Assembly: GCF_032883915.1 (NCBI RefSeq)
Contig: NZ_CP120717.1
Location: 4,781,697-4,845,696 of the forward strand
Reading direction: 5' to 3'
Length of the DNA: 64,000 nt
Source of the DNA: Endozoicomonas sp. 8E
GTDB taxonomy: Bacteria; Pseudomonadota; Gammaproteobacteria; Pseudomonadales; Endozoicomonadaceae
A program made the position numbers and the translations under genes. This document shows positions 1-7,894 of this stretch, one piece after another. Below the pieces are notes generated by a model. It was not told the origin of the DNA. It did no database searches and was given only the letters and a program-made list of their open reading frames with translations. Position 1 is the first letter of the stretch. Each line of letters opens with the position of its first letter.

Positions 1-10
1 GCAGATATAG

Positions 11-1078
11 TCAAGCATCAATAGATTTGGACTTAATTCGATGAGAACCAGCAGCATAATGCCCAATGGCTATTTGTATATGACGACTCATCACATTGGG
101 CGAGGCACCAAAGCACTGAATATCACATTGATTAGAAAATCTCTTAAAATCATCAATATTAATCAGTGCTCCATGAGAGAGGAAGCTGGTTTGAAGATCT
201 TCGCCGGTAATGTGTGCAGCCAAATCAGGTTCCGAGAGAAGGATTGTTCTGTGCATGAGTGTAGCGTTAGGGTCATAAAAAATAACCTTCATGCATCCAT
301 CCTGCTTCTTTAATCTCAAGGCCATTGCGTGGTCAATTGTGCCATCATCGTTTTGTGAACGAAAATAAAAGTTCTTTTCAGCGCCAGCCGACATATTCCA
401 ATATTTTTTTACCAGCCCTTTAAGAGCCTCAGAAAACTTTCCCTCAAGGAAATAATATCCATCAGCAAATATTCCATATTTTGAATAGTCTACTACTTCG
501 TATGGAAAATTAGATGTATTTGCAAAGGTTGACTGTATTTTTTCTGAGGTATTTATTCTTTCAAAAGTATCTTTCCCACGGCCAAATACATTTTTGCCAT
601 AAGCCCAGGCAAAATGTCGGCAGACTATTTTTTCTCCAGGTGCTCTGATGTCATTGTCAGACCGACAGGCTTGACCATTGAGGTTTTTTGGAAACCAGGA
701 ATTATCAGAGTTATACATGGGAATTGGAATGATAGAACCATCCTGTTTGAAAACAAGTTTAACCTGAAGACTTCGCCCTTTATCATGCAGTTGTTTTATC
801 TTGTTGGAAACATAGCAAGTTGATCTCTCGCAAGCTTGCGGGATGTTGATGTTATAAGCACTTAATGGTTTGTGGAGTGCTTTAATAAACCATGCATCAG
901 GGTGTTCTTTCATTAGCTTTGCGGTGAGACAACGCAAAGCACTGACAGAATAACCACCAAAACATGCCTTAATGCCATTAACCAGGGATGTTATGGCCCT
1001 GACTGGCAGTAAGGATTTTGAATGACTGTGCCATGAATGTGAAATTGCCGACTCAACACCAAGATTTATTTGATCCAT
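11..1078 (-). CDS. ShET2/EspL-like cysteine protease effector, paralogue 1
   Basis: 355 aa. Resembles the N-terminal region of ShET2/OspD2 and EspL, type III effectors of Shigella and pathogenic E. coli; EspL is a cysteine protease that cuts host RHIM proteins. Predicted triad: Cys153 in VCRHFAWAY, His250 in DHAMAL and Asp269 in FYDPN, the order and approximate spacing seen in EspL. A conserved stretch of about 110 residues precedes the ShET2-like part. The C-terminal repeats of EspL are absent. No signal peptide or membrane segment, as expected for a type III substrate. AAGGA lies 9 nt before the ATG. Last gene of a six-member minus-strand array and, with copy 2, in the more diverged pair. 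Family call fairly sure; host target unknown. Confidence 0.8.
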   Translation of the reverse strand: MDQINLGVESAISHSWHSHSKSLLPVRAITSLVNGIKACFGGYSVSALRCLTAKLMKEHPDAWFIKALHKPLSAYNINIPQACERSTCYVSNKIKQLHDKGRSLQVKLVFKQDGSIIPIPMYNSDNSWFPKNLNGQACRSDNDIRAPGEKIVCRHFAWAYGKNVFGRGKDTFERINTSEKIQSTFANTSNFPYEVVDYSKYGIFADGYYFLEGKFSEALKGLVKKYWNMSAGAEKNFYFRSQNDDGTIDHAMALRLKKQDGCMKVIFYDPNATLMHRTILLSEPDLAAHITGEDLQTSFLSHGALINIDDFKRFSNQCDIQCFGASPNVMSRHIQIAIGHYAAGSHRIKSKSIDA

Positions 1079-1131
1079 TAGCTGTTATCCTTTTTTAATT
1101 AACCATAAACCATTACCTGCAGGGTGATCTA

Positions 1132-2187
1132 TCAAGAGGCACGCATTTGCCATCGTACTATTTCGGGATAATGCCCAGGTGCTAATGGTATATGATGACT
1201 CATCACATTGGGTGAGGCACCAAAGCACTGAGTATCACATTCATCAGGAAATTTCTTACCATCATCAATATTAATCAGTGCTCCATGAGAGAGGAAGCTG
1301 GCTTGAAGATCTTCGCCGGCAATGTGTGCAGCCAAATCTGGTTCCGAGAGAAGGATTGTTCTGTGCATGAGTGTAGCGTTAGGGTCATAAAAAATAACCT
1401 TCATGCATCCATCCTGCTTCTTTAATCTCAAGGCCATTGCGTGGTCGATTGCTCCATCGTCTCGTGAACGAAAATAAAAGTTCTTTTCTTCGCCAGAAGA
1501 CATATTCCAATACTTTTTTACCAGCCCTGCAAGGGCCTCAGAAAACTTCCCCTCAAGGAAATAATATCCATCAGCAAATATTCCATATTGATAATAGTCA
1601 GCAGCTTCGTATGGAAAATTAGATGTATCTGCAAAGGTTGACTGTATTTTTTCTGGGGTATTTATTCTTTCAAAAGTATCTTTCCCACGGCCAAATACAT
1701 TTTTGGCATAAGCCCAGGCAAAATGTCGACAGACTATTTTTTCTCCAGGTGCTCTTTTGTCATGGTCAGAGCGGCAGACTTCATCATTAAGGTTTTTTGG
1801 AAACCAGGAATTATCAGAGTTATACATGGGAATTGGAACGATAGAACCATCCTGCATGAAAACCAGTTTAACCTGAAGACTTCGCCCTATTTCATGCAGT
1901 TGTTTTATCTTGTTGAAAACATAGCAAGTTGATCTCTCGCAGGCCAGCGGGATATTAATGTTATAAGCACTTAATGGTTTGTGGAGTGCATCAGTAAACC
2001 ATGCATCAGGGTGTTCTTTCATCAGCTTTGTGGTGAGACAACCCAAAGCACTGACAGAATAACCACCAAAACATGCCTTAATGCCATTAACAAGGGATGT
2101 TATGGCCCTGACTGGCATCCAGGAGTCTGAATGTCTGTGCCAGGAATGTGAAAGTGCCGACTGAACACCAAGATTAATCTGATCCAT
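1132..2187 (-). CDS. ShET2/EspL-like cysteine protease effector, paralogue 2
   Basis: 351 aa, closest to paralogue 1 and 53 bp upstream of it. Predicted catalytic residues are all present: Cys153 (VCRHFAWAY), His249 (DHAMAL) and Asp268 (FYDPN). Like copy 1 it lacks the 10-20 residue acidic insertion that copies 4-6 carry between Cys and His, and its C-terminus is short. AAAGGA precedes the ATG; a second ATG 5 nt upstream is out of frame. The 240 bp upstream hold only a degenerate version of the promoter-like block found before copies 3-6. Probably delivered into host cells by a type III system, by analogy with ShET2 and EspL. Confidence 0.8.
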   Translation of the reverse strand: MDQINLGVQSALSHSWHRHSDSWMPVRAITSLVNGIKACFGGYSVSALGCLTTKLMKEHPDAWFTDALHKPLSAYNINIPLACERSTCYVFNKIKQLHEIGRSLQVKLVFMQDGSIVPIPMYNSDNSWFPKNLNDEVCRSDHDKRAPGEKIVCRHFAWAYAKNVFGRGKDTFERINTPEKIQSTFADTSNFPYEAADYYQYGIFADGYYFLEGKFSEALAGLVKKYWNMSSGEEKNFYFRSRDDGAIDHAMALRLKKQDGCMKVIFYDPNATLMHRTILLSEPDLAAHIAGEDLQASFLSHGALINIDDGKKFPDECDTQCFGASPNVMSHHIPLAPGHYPEIVRWQMRAS

Positions 2188-2427
2188 TTCATGATATTCC
2201 TTTCATTTTTAACAATCATGATCAATTTTCTTAAACCTATAGAGTTCAAATGTGCTAATAAGTTCAAATTAAATGACAACCAGTGTTTACCAGAGACCTA
2301 AATGAAAACAAACCTCTATAAATCGCCAAAAAATTTACAATTACCTTGTAAATCTTTGGATAAGACCAAATGCTTGAAAAGTTGCTTCTCTGAAACAACA
2401 GCACTATTTTCCGAATACTTATTTCCA

Positions 2428-3495
2428 CTATCTTCTTAATACAGCATGAGTCTCACGCCCAGGCTCTATCATCAAATGATTACTCTTCAGTGAGCCACCA
2501 AAGCTCTGGATATCACTCTCATCATAAGATTTCTTCCTATCATCAATATTCATAAGCACTCCATAAGAGAGGAAGCTGGCTTGAAGATCTTCACCGGCAA
2601 TGTATGCAGCCAAACCGGGCTCCGAGAGAAGGAATGTTTTGTGCCTGAGTGTAGCGTTAGGGTCGTAAAAAATAACCTTCATGCATCCATTCTGCTTCTT
2701 TAATCTCAGGGCCATTGAGTGAGAAAATCTTCCATGTTCTCGGGAACGGAAAAAAAAATTCTTTTCATCACTGTCCGACATATTCCAGTACTTTTCTACC
2801 AGCCCTGTAAGAGCTGCTGAAAACTTTCCTTTATGAAAATAATACAAGTCAGCAAAACAGGATCTCTTAGTCATTTGACCACCTGCCAATCTAACTGGAA
2901 GATAGTATGACTCTCTTAATGGATCATCAGGTGTATTTGCAAAGGTTAACTGTATTTTTTCTGAGGTGTTTATTGTTTTAAAAGTATCTTTCCCCCGGCC
3001 AAACACTTTTTTGGCATAAGCCCAGGCCAAATGTCGACATAATATTTCTTGCCCAGGTGCTTTGGTGTCAGTAACAGAGCGGCGGACTTGACCATTAAGG
3101 TTTTTGGGGAACAATAAATTATCAGAGTTATAAATGGGGATTGGAAGAGCAGACCCATCCCGCTTGAAAGCTAGCTTGACCTGAAGCTCGCGCTCTTCAT
3201 TATGCAGTTTTTTGATCTTATTGAAAACATAGCGAGTTGATCTCTCGCAGGCTAGCGGGATGTTAATGTTATAAGCACTTAATGGTTTATGGAGTGTTTT
3301 AGTAAACCATGCATCAGGATGTTCTTTCATCAGTTTTGTGGTGATACAGTGCAAAGCGCTGACACAATAACCACCAAAATACGCCTTGATGCCATTAACG
3401 AGTGATGTTATAGCCCTAACTGACATCAAGGATTTTGAATGATTGTGCCATGAATGTGAAAATGCTGACTGAGCACCCAGTTTGATTTGATCCAT
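2428..3495 (-). CDS. ShET2/EspL-like cysteine protease effector, paralogue 3
   Basis: 355 aa. Predicted catalytic residues: Cys153 (LCRHLAWAY), His259 (SHSMAL) and Asp278 (FYDPN). Between Cys and His it has its own linker (around RLAGGQMTKRS) unlike the acidic linker of copies 4-6. Residues 38-60 (AYFGGYCVSALHCITTKL) are nearly identical to copy 6 and differ from copies 4 and 5, which points to recombination within the array. It follows a pepN 3' relic at 3634-3848, just as copy 6 follows the real pepN. The C-terminal tail is short and diverged. Confidence 0.8.
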   Translation of the reverse strand: MDQIKLGAQSAFSHSWHNHSKSLMSVRAITSLVNGIKAYFGGYCVSALHCITTKLMKEHPDAWFTKTLHKPLSAYNINIPLACERSTRYVFNKIKKLHNEERELQVKLAFKRDGSALPIPIYNSDNLLFPKNLNGQVRRSVTDTKAPGQEILCRHLAWAYAKKVFGRGKDTFKTINTSEKIQLTFANTPDDPLRESYYLPVRLAGGQMTKRSCFADLYYFHKGKFSAALTGLVEKYWNMSDSDEKNFFFRSREHGRFSHSMALRLKKQNGCMKVIFYDPNATLRHKTFLLSEPGLAAYIAGEDLQASFLSYGVLMNIDDRKKSYDESDIQSFGGSLKSNHLMIEPGRETHAVLRR

Positions 3496-3540
3496 TAAAT
3501 GCCCCCACTCTTTTTTTTAATTACCATAATCCATTTGCTC

Positions 3541-3569
3541 AATATATATTTAGAGCACTAAAGTACTAA
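3541..3569 (-). promoter_or_regulatory. Putative promoter of effector paralogue 3
   Basis: Minus-strand TTAGTA (3564-3569) and TATATT (3541-3546) are 17 bp apart, about 46 nt before the start codon. The same block precedes paralogues 4, 5 and 6, so it was duplicated with the genes. Sigma-70-like by inspection only. Confidence 0.4.
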
Positions 3570-3633
3570 TAAGTTCCACAGCTGTTGCTCTGTTCAGGAA
3601 AAAGTAAAGTTTGCTCTTGCAGGCAGGATGCTT

Positions 3634-3848
3634 TAGCAGGGTGTCTGTTAAATGGGTTCTACCCTGCTTCCAAGATGACAGCAGGGTAGAAAGAGGCAGA
3701 GATTACAAACTCTTGGTGATTACTTCATAAATATCAGCAGACAGATCAGGTACTGCCTTGATCCGCTTCAGCGCTTTTCTGATGTGCTCACTCCTAACTG
3801 GCTAGCATTTCTTCCAGCGTGTCAATGGCGTCATCAGACAAGAAGCGA
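3634..3848 (-). pseudogene. Relic of pepN 3' end (relic A)
   Basis: This stretch matches the last 140-150 bp of the pepN coding sequence (from 7895) plus its 3' flank, including the 10-bp inverted repeat (3659-3668 and 3680-3689) and a stop codon at 3704-3706. The pepN frame still reads AVPDLSADIYEV near its end but contains an in-frame TAG upstream, so it is dead. Its upstream end runs out of frame into the C-terminus of effector paralogue 4. It is best explained as a scar of tandem duplication that copied the pepN end together with the adjacent effector. Confidence 0.8.
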
Positions 3849-4927
3849 AACCAGTCAGACCGTATTACTTCGGGATGATTAAGATGCCCATTCTCTATTA
3901 TGAAAAGATGAGTCGAATTGGTGGGTGAGGCACCAAAGCACTGAACATCACATTCATCAGCAGATTTCTTCCTATCGTCAATATTAATAAGTGCCCCAAC
4001 CGAGAAACAATATGTTAGAAGTTCTTCGCCGGTAATCTGTGCAGCCAGATCGGGTTCCGAGAGAAGGAATGTTCTGTGCATGAGTGTAGCGTTAGGGTCG
4101 TAAAAAATTACTTTCATGCATCCATCCTGCTTCTTTAATCTAATGGCCATTGCGTGGCAACATTCTTCATCGTCTTGTACGCGAAAATAAAAGTTCTTTT
4201 CATTGCCAGCCGACATATTCCAGTACTTTTTTACCAGCCTCTTAAGAGCCTCAGAAAAATCTTCCTCACGGAAATAATAGCCTTCAGCAAAATAGGGCTC
4301 GTCAGTCATTGCGCCCTCTGCTAATCCATCTGGACGAAAATCATCTTCTTCAAGTGGAAGATCAGGTGTATTTGCAAAAGTTGACTGTATTTTTTCAGGG
4401 GTGTTTATTATTTCAAAATCCTTCCGCCGACCAAACACTCTTCTGGCATAAGCCGAAGCGAAATGACGGCAGGCTATCTCTTCCCCTGGTGCTATGGTGT
4501 CATTATCAGAGCGATGGACTTGACCATTAAGGTTTATGGGGAACCAGGAATTATCAGAATTATACATGGGGATTGGAACAGTACTGCCATCCTCCTGGAA
4601 GGCAAGTTTAACCTGAAGACTTCGCCCTTGATCGTGCAGTTGATTTACCTTGTCAACAACATAGTGAGCTAATCTCTTGCAAGCTAGCGGGATGTTAATG
4701 TTATAAGTACTTAATGGTTTATGGAGTCTTTTAGTAAACCATGCATCAGGATGTTCTTTCATCAGTTTTATGGTGGTAGAGTGCAAAATGCTGACAGAAT
4801 ACTCACCAAAACATGCCTTGATACCATTAACAAGGGATGTTATGGCCCTGACTGGCATCAAGGATTCTGAATGATTGTGCCATGAATGTGAAAGTGCCGA
4901 CTGAACACCCAGTTTGATTTGATCCAT
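3794..4927 (-). CDS. ShET2/EspL-like cysteine protease effector, paralogue 4, with pepN-derived C-terminal tail
   Basis: 377 aa. Predicted triad Cys153 (ACRHFASAY), His258 (CHAMAI) and Asp277 (FYDPN). It has the acidic linker PLEEDDFRPDGLAEGAMTD at about residues 191-209 shared with copy 6. The protein follows copies 5 and 6 as far as NHPEVI. Its last residues (about FLSDDAIDTLEEMLAS) are encoded by the pepN 3' relic read in a non-pepN frame, so the original C-terminus was replaced at the duplication junction. The protease region is intact; the tail is probably not functional in itself. Confidence 0.8.
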   Translation of the reverse strand: MDQIKLGVQSALSHSWHNHSESLMPVRAITSLVNGIKACFGEYSVSILHSTTIKLMKEHPDAWFTKRLHKPLSTYNINIPLACKRLAHYVVDKVNQLHDQGRSLQVKLAFQEDGSTVPIPMYNSDNSWFPINLNGQVHRSDNDTIAPGEEIACRHFASAYARRVFGRRKDFEIINTPEKIQSTFANTPDLPLEEDDFRPDGLAEGAMTDEPYFAEGYYFREEDFSEALKRLVKKYWNMSAGNEKNFYFRVQDDEECCHAMAIRLKKQDGCMKVIFYDPNATLMHRTFLLSEPDLAAQITGEELLTYCFSVGALINIDDRKKSADECDVQCFGASPTNSTHLFIIENGHLNHPEVIRSDWFRFLSDDAIDTLEEMLAS

Positions 4928-4968
4928 TGCGTGCCCCCCCTTTTTTAATTACCATGATCCATTTGCTC

Positions 4969-4997
4969 ACTCTATATTTAGAGCACTAAAGTACTAA
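4969..4997 (-). promoter_or_regulatory. Putative promoter of effector paralogue 4
   Basis: Minus-strand TTAGTA (4992-4997) and TAGAGT (4969-4974), 17-bp spacing, about 42 nt before the ATG. Same block as before paralogues 3, 5 and 6, with a weaker -10 than copies 5 and 6. Confidence 0.35.
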
Positions 4998-5044
4998 TAA
5001 ATTCCGCAGCCGTTGCTCTGTTCAGGAAAAAGTAAAGTTTGCTG

Positions 5045-6262
5045 TCATGACCGGGGAGTGGCCGGGGTAACCGCACTATCAAAAAGGCCAAGATTCATGG
5101 TGAACTGACCCTGCTCGAGCTTGAGGTTAATGCTGGATTGCATTTGCATTATTGCTTTAAACCAGTCCCACCGTGCTATTACTTCAGGATGATTAACATG
5201 CCCCTCTGCTATTACACTACGATGATTAAACCTGAAGGGTACGGTACCAAAGCACTGAACATCACATTCATCAGAAGATTCCTTCCAATCACCGATATTA
5301 ATAAGTGCCCCATATGAGAAACGGTTAGCTTGAAGAATTTCGTTGGTCGTGTGTGCAGCCAGATCGGGTTCCGAGAGAAGGAACGTTCTGTGCATGAGTG
5401 TAGCGTTAGGTTCGTAAAAAATCACTTTCATGCATCCATCCTGCTTCTTTAATCTAATGGCCATTGCGTGGCCATATTCTTCATAGCCTTCTGTGTGAAA
5501 ATAAAAGTTCTTTTCATTGCCAACCGGCATATTCCAGTACTTTTTTATCAACCTCGTAAAAGCCTCAGAAAAATTTTTACTATGGAAATAGTATCCATCA
5601 GCAAAATAGAGTTTATCAGTAATTGAGCCATCTGCTAAACCATCTGAACGAAGATCTTTATCTACATCATCTAGAATATCAGATGTATTTTGAAGATCAG
5701 ATGTATTTGCAAAAGTTGACTGTATTTTTTCACGGGTGTTTATTATTTCAAAATCCTTCCGTCGACCAAACACTCTTCTGGCATAAGCCGAAGCAAAATG
5801 ACGGCAGGCTATCGTTTTCCCTGGTGCTATGGTGTCATTATCATGGCGACGGACTCTACAATTGAAGTTTGTGGGGAACCAGGAATTATCGGAGTTATAC
5901 ATGGGGATTGGAACAGAACTGCCATCCTCCTTGAAAGCAAGTTTAACCTGAAGACTTCGACCTTGATCATGCAATTGATTTACCTTGTTGACAACATAGT
6001 GTGTTAATCTCCTGCAAGCCAGCGGGATGTTAATATTATAAGCACTTAATCGTTTATGGAGCCTTTTAGTAAACCATGCATCAGGTTGTTCTTTCATCAG
6101 TTTTATGTTGGTAGAGTGCAAAATGCTGACAGAATAACCACCAAAACATGCCTTGATGCCATTAACAAGGGATGTTATAGCCCTGACTGACATCAAGGAT
6201 TCTGAATGATTGTGCCACGAATGTGAAAGTGCCGACAGAACACCTAATTTGATTTGATCCAT
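5045..6262 (-). CDS. ShET2/EspL-like effector, paralogue 5, predicted catalytic Asp changed to Glu
   Basis: 405 aa. Keeps Cys153 (ACRHFASAY) and His265 (GHAMAI), but the third predicted catalytic position reads FYEPN: residue 284 is Glu (codon at 5411-5413) where the other five have Asp. The linker between Cys and His is the longest in the family, with an added Asp/Ser-rich stretch near residues 190-206. The C-terminus is full length and ends in TPATPRS, like copy 6. A run of C and T bases lies just before the ATG. It could be a protease with changed activity, or an inactive binder or decoy; sequence alone cannot tell. Confidence 0.8.
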   Translation of the reverse strand: MDQIKLGVLSALSHSWHNHSESLMSVRAITSLVNGIKACFGGYSVSILHSTNIKLMKEQPDAWFTKRLHKRLSAYNINIPLACRRLTHYVVNKVNQLHDQGRSLQVKLAFKEDGSSVPIPMYNSDNSWFPTNFNCRVRRHDNDTIAPGKTIACRHFASAYARRVFGRRKDFEIINTREKIQSTFANTSDLQNTSDILDDVDKDLRSDGLADGSITDKLYFADGYYFHSKNFSEAFTRLIKKYWNMPVGNEKNFYFHTEGYEEYGHAMAIRLKKQDGCMKVIFYEPNATLMHRTFLLSEPDLAAHTTNEILQANRFSYGALINIGDWKESSDECDVQCFGTVPFRFNHRSVIAEGHVNHPEVIARWDWFKAIMQMQSSINLKLEQGQFTMNLGLFDSAVTPATPRS

Positions 6263-6306
6263 TGCGCGCCCCCCCCCCTTTTTTAATTACCATGATCCAT
6301 TTGCTC

Positions 6307-6335
6307 ACTATATATTTAGAGTACGTAAGTACTAA
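6307..6335 (-). promoter_or_regulatory. Putative promoter of effector paralogue 5
   Basis: Minus-strand TTAGTA (6330-6335) and TATAGT (6307-6312), 17-bp spacing, about 45 nt before the ATG. Same block as at the neighbouring copies. Confidence 0.4.
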
Positions 6336-6397
6336 TAAGTTCCACAGCTGCTGCTCTGTTCAGGAAAAAGTTAAGTTTGCTGTTACAGGCAGGATAC

Positions 6398-6496
6398 GCT
6401 GGTATTTCTTCCAGCCTGTCAAAGGAGTCGCGGTTTGCGGGTTCTGTTTGTTCTGGGTAATGATCGAGTCTGCCAGGTATTCATAGCCTTCGCCCG
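6398..6496 (-). pseudogene. Relic of pepN near-3' region (relic B)
   Basis: About 100 bp matching pepN around 7990-8103, with an internal deletion and scattered substitutions; the longest clear match is around GCGGTTTGCGGGTTCTGTTT. It lies between paralogues 5 and 6, which fits a duplicated unit made of the pepN end, spacer, promoter and effector. No coding capacity remains. Confidence 0.75.
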
Positions 6497-6517
6497 CTAT
6501 AGTAAGACAGATTGCTG

Positions 6518-7705
6518 TCATGACCGGGAGGGGCCGGGGTAACCGCTATCAAAAGGGCCAAGGTTCTCGGCGGTCTGATCCTGCTTGAGGTTTTTACTGG
6601 ATAGCCTTTGCATCATTGCTTGAAACCAGTCCCACCGTGCTATTACTTCGGGATGATTAACATGCGCGGTTGCTATTACTAAAAAATGAGGCAACTTGAT
6701 GGGTGCGGCACCAAAGCACTGAACATCACATTCATCAAAAGATTTCTTCCCATTGTCAATATTAATAAGTGCCCCAACCCGGAAACAATAAGTTAGAAGA
6801 TCTTCGCCGTTAATGTGTGCGGCCAGATCGGGTTCCGAGAGAAGGAATGTTCTGTGCATGAGTGTAGCGTTAGGGTCGTAAAAAATAACTTTCATGCATC
6901 CATCCTGCTTCTTTAGTCTAATGGCCATTGAGTGACCAATTGCTCCATCATCTCGTATTTTAAAAATAAAATTCTTTTCATTGCCAACCGACATATTCCA
7001 GTACTTTTTTACCAGCCTCGTAAGAGCCTCAGAAAAATTTTCCTTATGGAAATAATATCCATCAGCAAAATAGAGATTATCAGTCATTGCGCCTTCTGCT
7101 AATCCATCTGGACGAAAATCATCTTCTTCAAGTGGAAGATCAGGTGTATTTGCAAAAGTTGACTGTATTTTTTCAGGGGTGTTTATTATTTCAAAATCCT
7201 TCCGTCGACCAAACACTCTTCTGGCATAAGCCGAAGCGAAATGACGGCAGGCTATCTTTTCCCCTGGTGCTATGGTGTCATTATCAGAGCGACGGACTTT
7301 ACAATTAAGGTTTATAGGTAACTGGGAATTATCGGAGTTATACATGGGGATTGGAACAGTGCTGCCATCCTCCTGGAAAGCAAGTTTAACCTGAAGACTT
7401 CGCCCTTGATCGTGCAATTGATTTACCTTGTTTTTAACATAGTGAGTTGATCTCTCGCAGGCTAGCGGGATGTTAATATCATAAGCACTTAATGGTTTAT
7501 GGAGTGCTTTAGTAAACCAAGCATCAGGGTGTTCTTTCATCAGTTTTGTGGTGATACAGTGCAAAGCGCTGACACAATAACCACCAAAATATGCCTTGAT
7601 GCCATTAACAAGGGATGTTAAGGCCCTGACTGGCATCAAGGATTCTGAATGATTGTGCCATGAATGTGAAAGTGCCGACTGAACACCCAGTTTGATTTGA
7701 TCCAT
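6518..7705 (-). CDS. ShET2/EspL-like cysteine protease effector, paralogue 6 (promoter-proximal copy)
   Basis: 395 aa from the ATG at 7705, chosen because GGAGG lies 6 nt upstream and all paralogues begin MDQIKLG or MDQINLG; a frame extension to 7750 would run through the promoter. Predicted triad Cys153 (ACRHFASAY), His258 (GHSMAI) and Asp277 (FYDPN). The N-terminal part resembles copy 3, while the linker PLEEDDFRPDGLAEGAMTD matches copy 4: a mosaic. It lies directly downstream of the intact pepN, so this position is probably nearest to the ancestral effector locus. Confidence 0.82.
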   Translation of the reverse strand: MDQIKLGVQSALSHSWHNHSESLMPVRALTSLVNGIKAYFGGYCVSALHCITTKLMKEHPDAWFTKALHKPLSAYDINIPLACERSTHYVKNKVNQLHDQGRSLQVKLAFQEDGSTVPIPMYNSDNSQLPINLNCKVRRSDNDTIAPGEKIACRHFASAYARRVFGRRKDFEIINTPEKIQSTFANTPDLPLEEDDFRPDGLAEGAMTDNLYFADGYYFHKENFSEALTRLVKKYWNMSVGNEKNFIFKIRDDGAIGHSMAIRLKKQDGCMKVIFYDPNATLMHRTFLLSEPDLAAHINGEDLLTYCFRVGALINIDNGKKSFDECDVQCFGAAPIKLPHFLVIATAHVNHPEVIARWDWFQAMMQRLSSKNLKQDQTAENLGPFDSGYPGPSRS

Positions 7706-7748
7706 TACGTGCCTCCACTCTTTTTTAATTACCACAATCCATTTGCTC

Positions 7749-7777
7749 ACTATATATTTAGAGCACTAAAGTACTAA
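7749..7777 (-). promoter_or_regulatory. Putative promoter of effector paralogue 6
   Basis: Minus-strand TTAGTA (7772-7777) and TATAGT (7749-7754), 17-bp spacing. Transcription would start about 37 nt before the ATG at 7705. It is the clearest example of the block that precedes copies 3-6. Confidence 0.45.
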
Positions 7778-7850
7778 TAAGTTCCGCAGCTGTTGCTCTG
7801 TTCAGGAAAAAGTAAAGGTTGTTGCAGGCAGGGTGTCTGTTAAATGGGTT

Positions 7851-7881
7851 CTACCCTGCTTCCAACATAACAGCAGGGTAG
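7851..7881 (-). terminator. Inverted repeat downstream of pepN
   Basis: CTACCCTGCT (7851-7860) pairs perfectly with AGCAGGGTAG (7872-7881), 14 nt beyond the pepN stop. No T-run follows on the minus strand, so it may be an RNA 3'-end stabiliser or a weak terminator. It is duplicated at 3659-3689 in relic A. Confidence 0.45.
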
Positions 7882-7894
7882 AAAGAGGCAGAGA

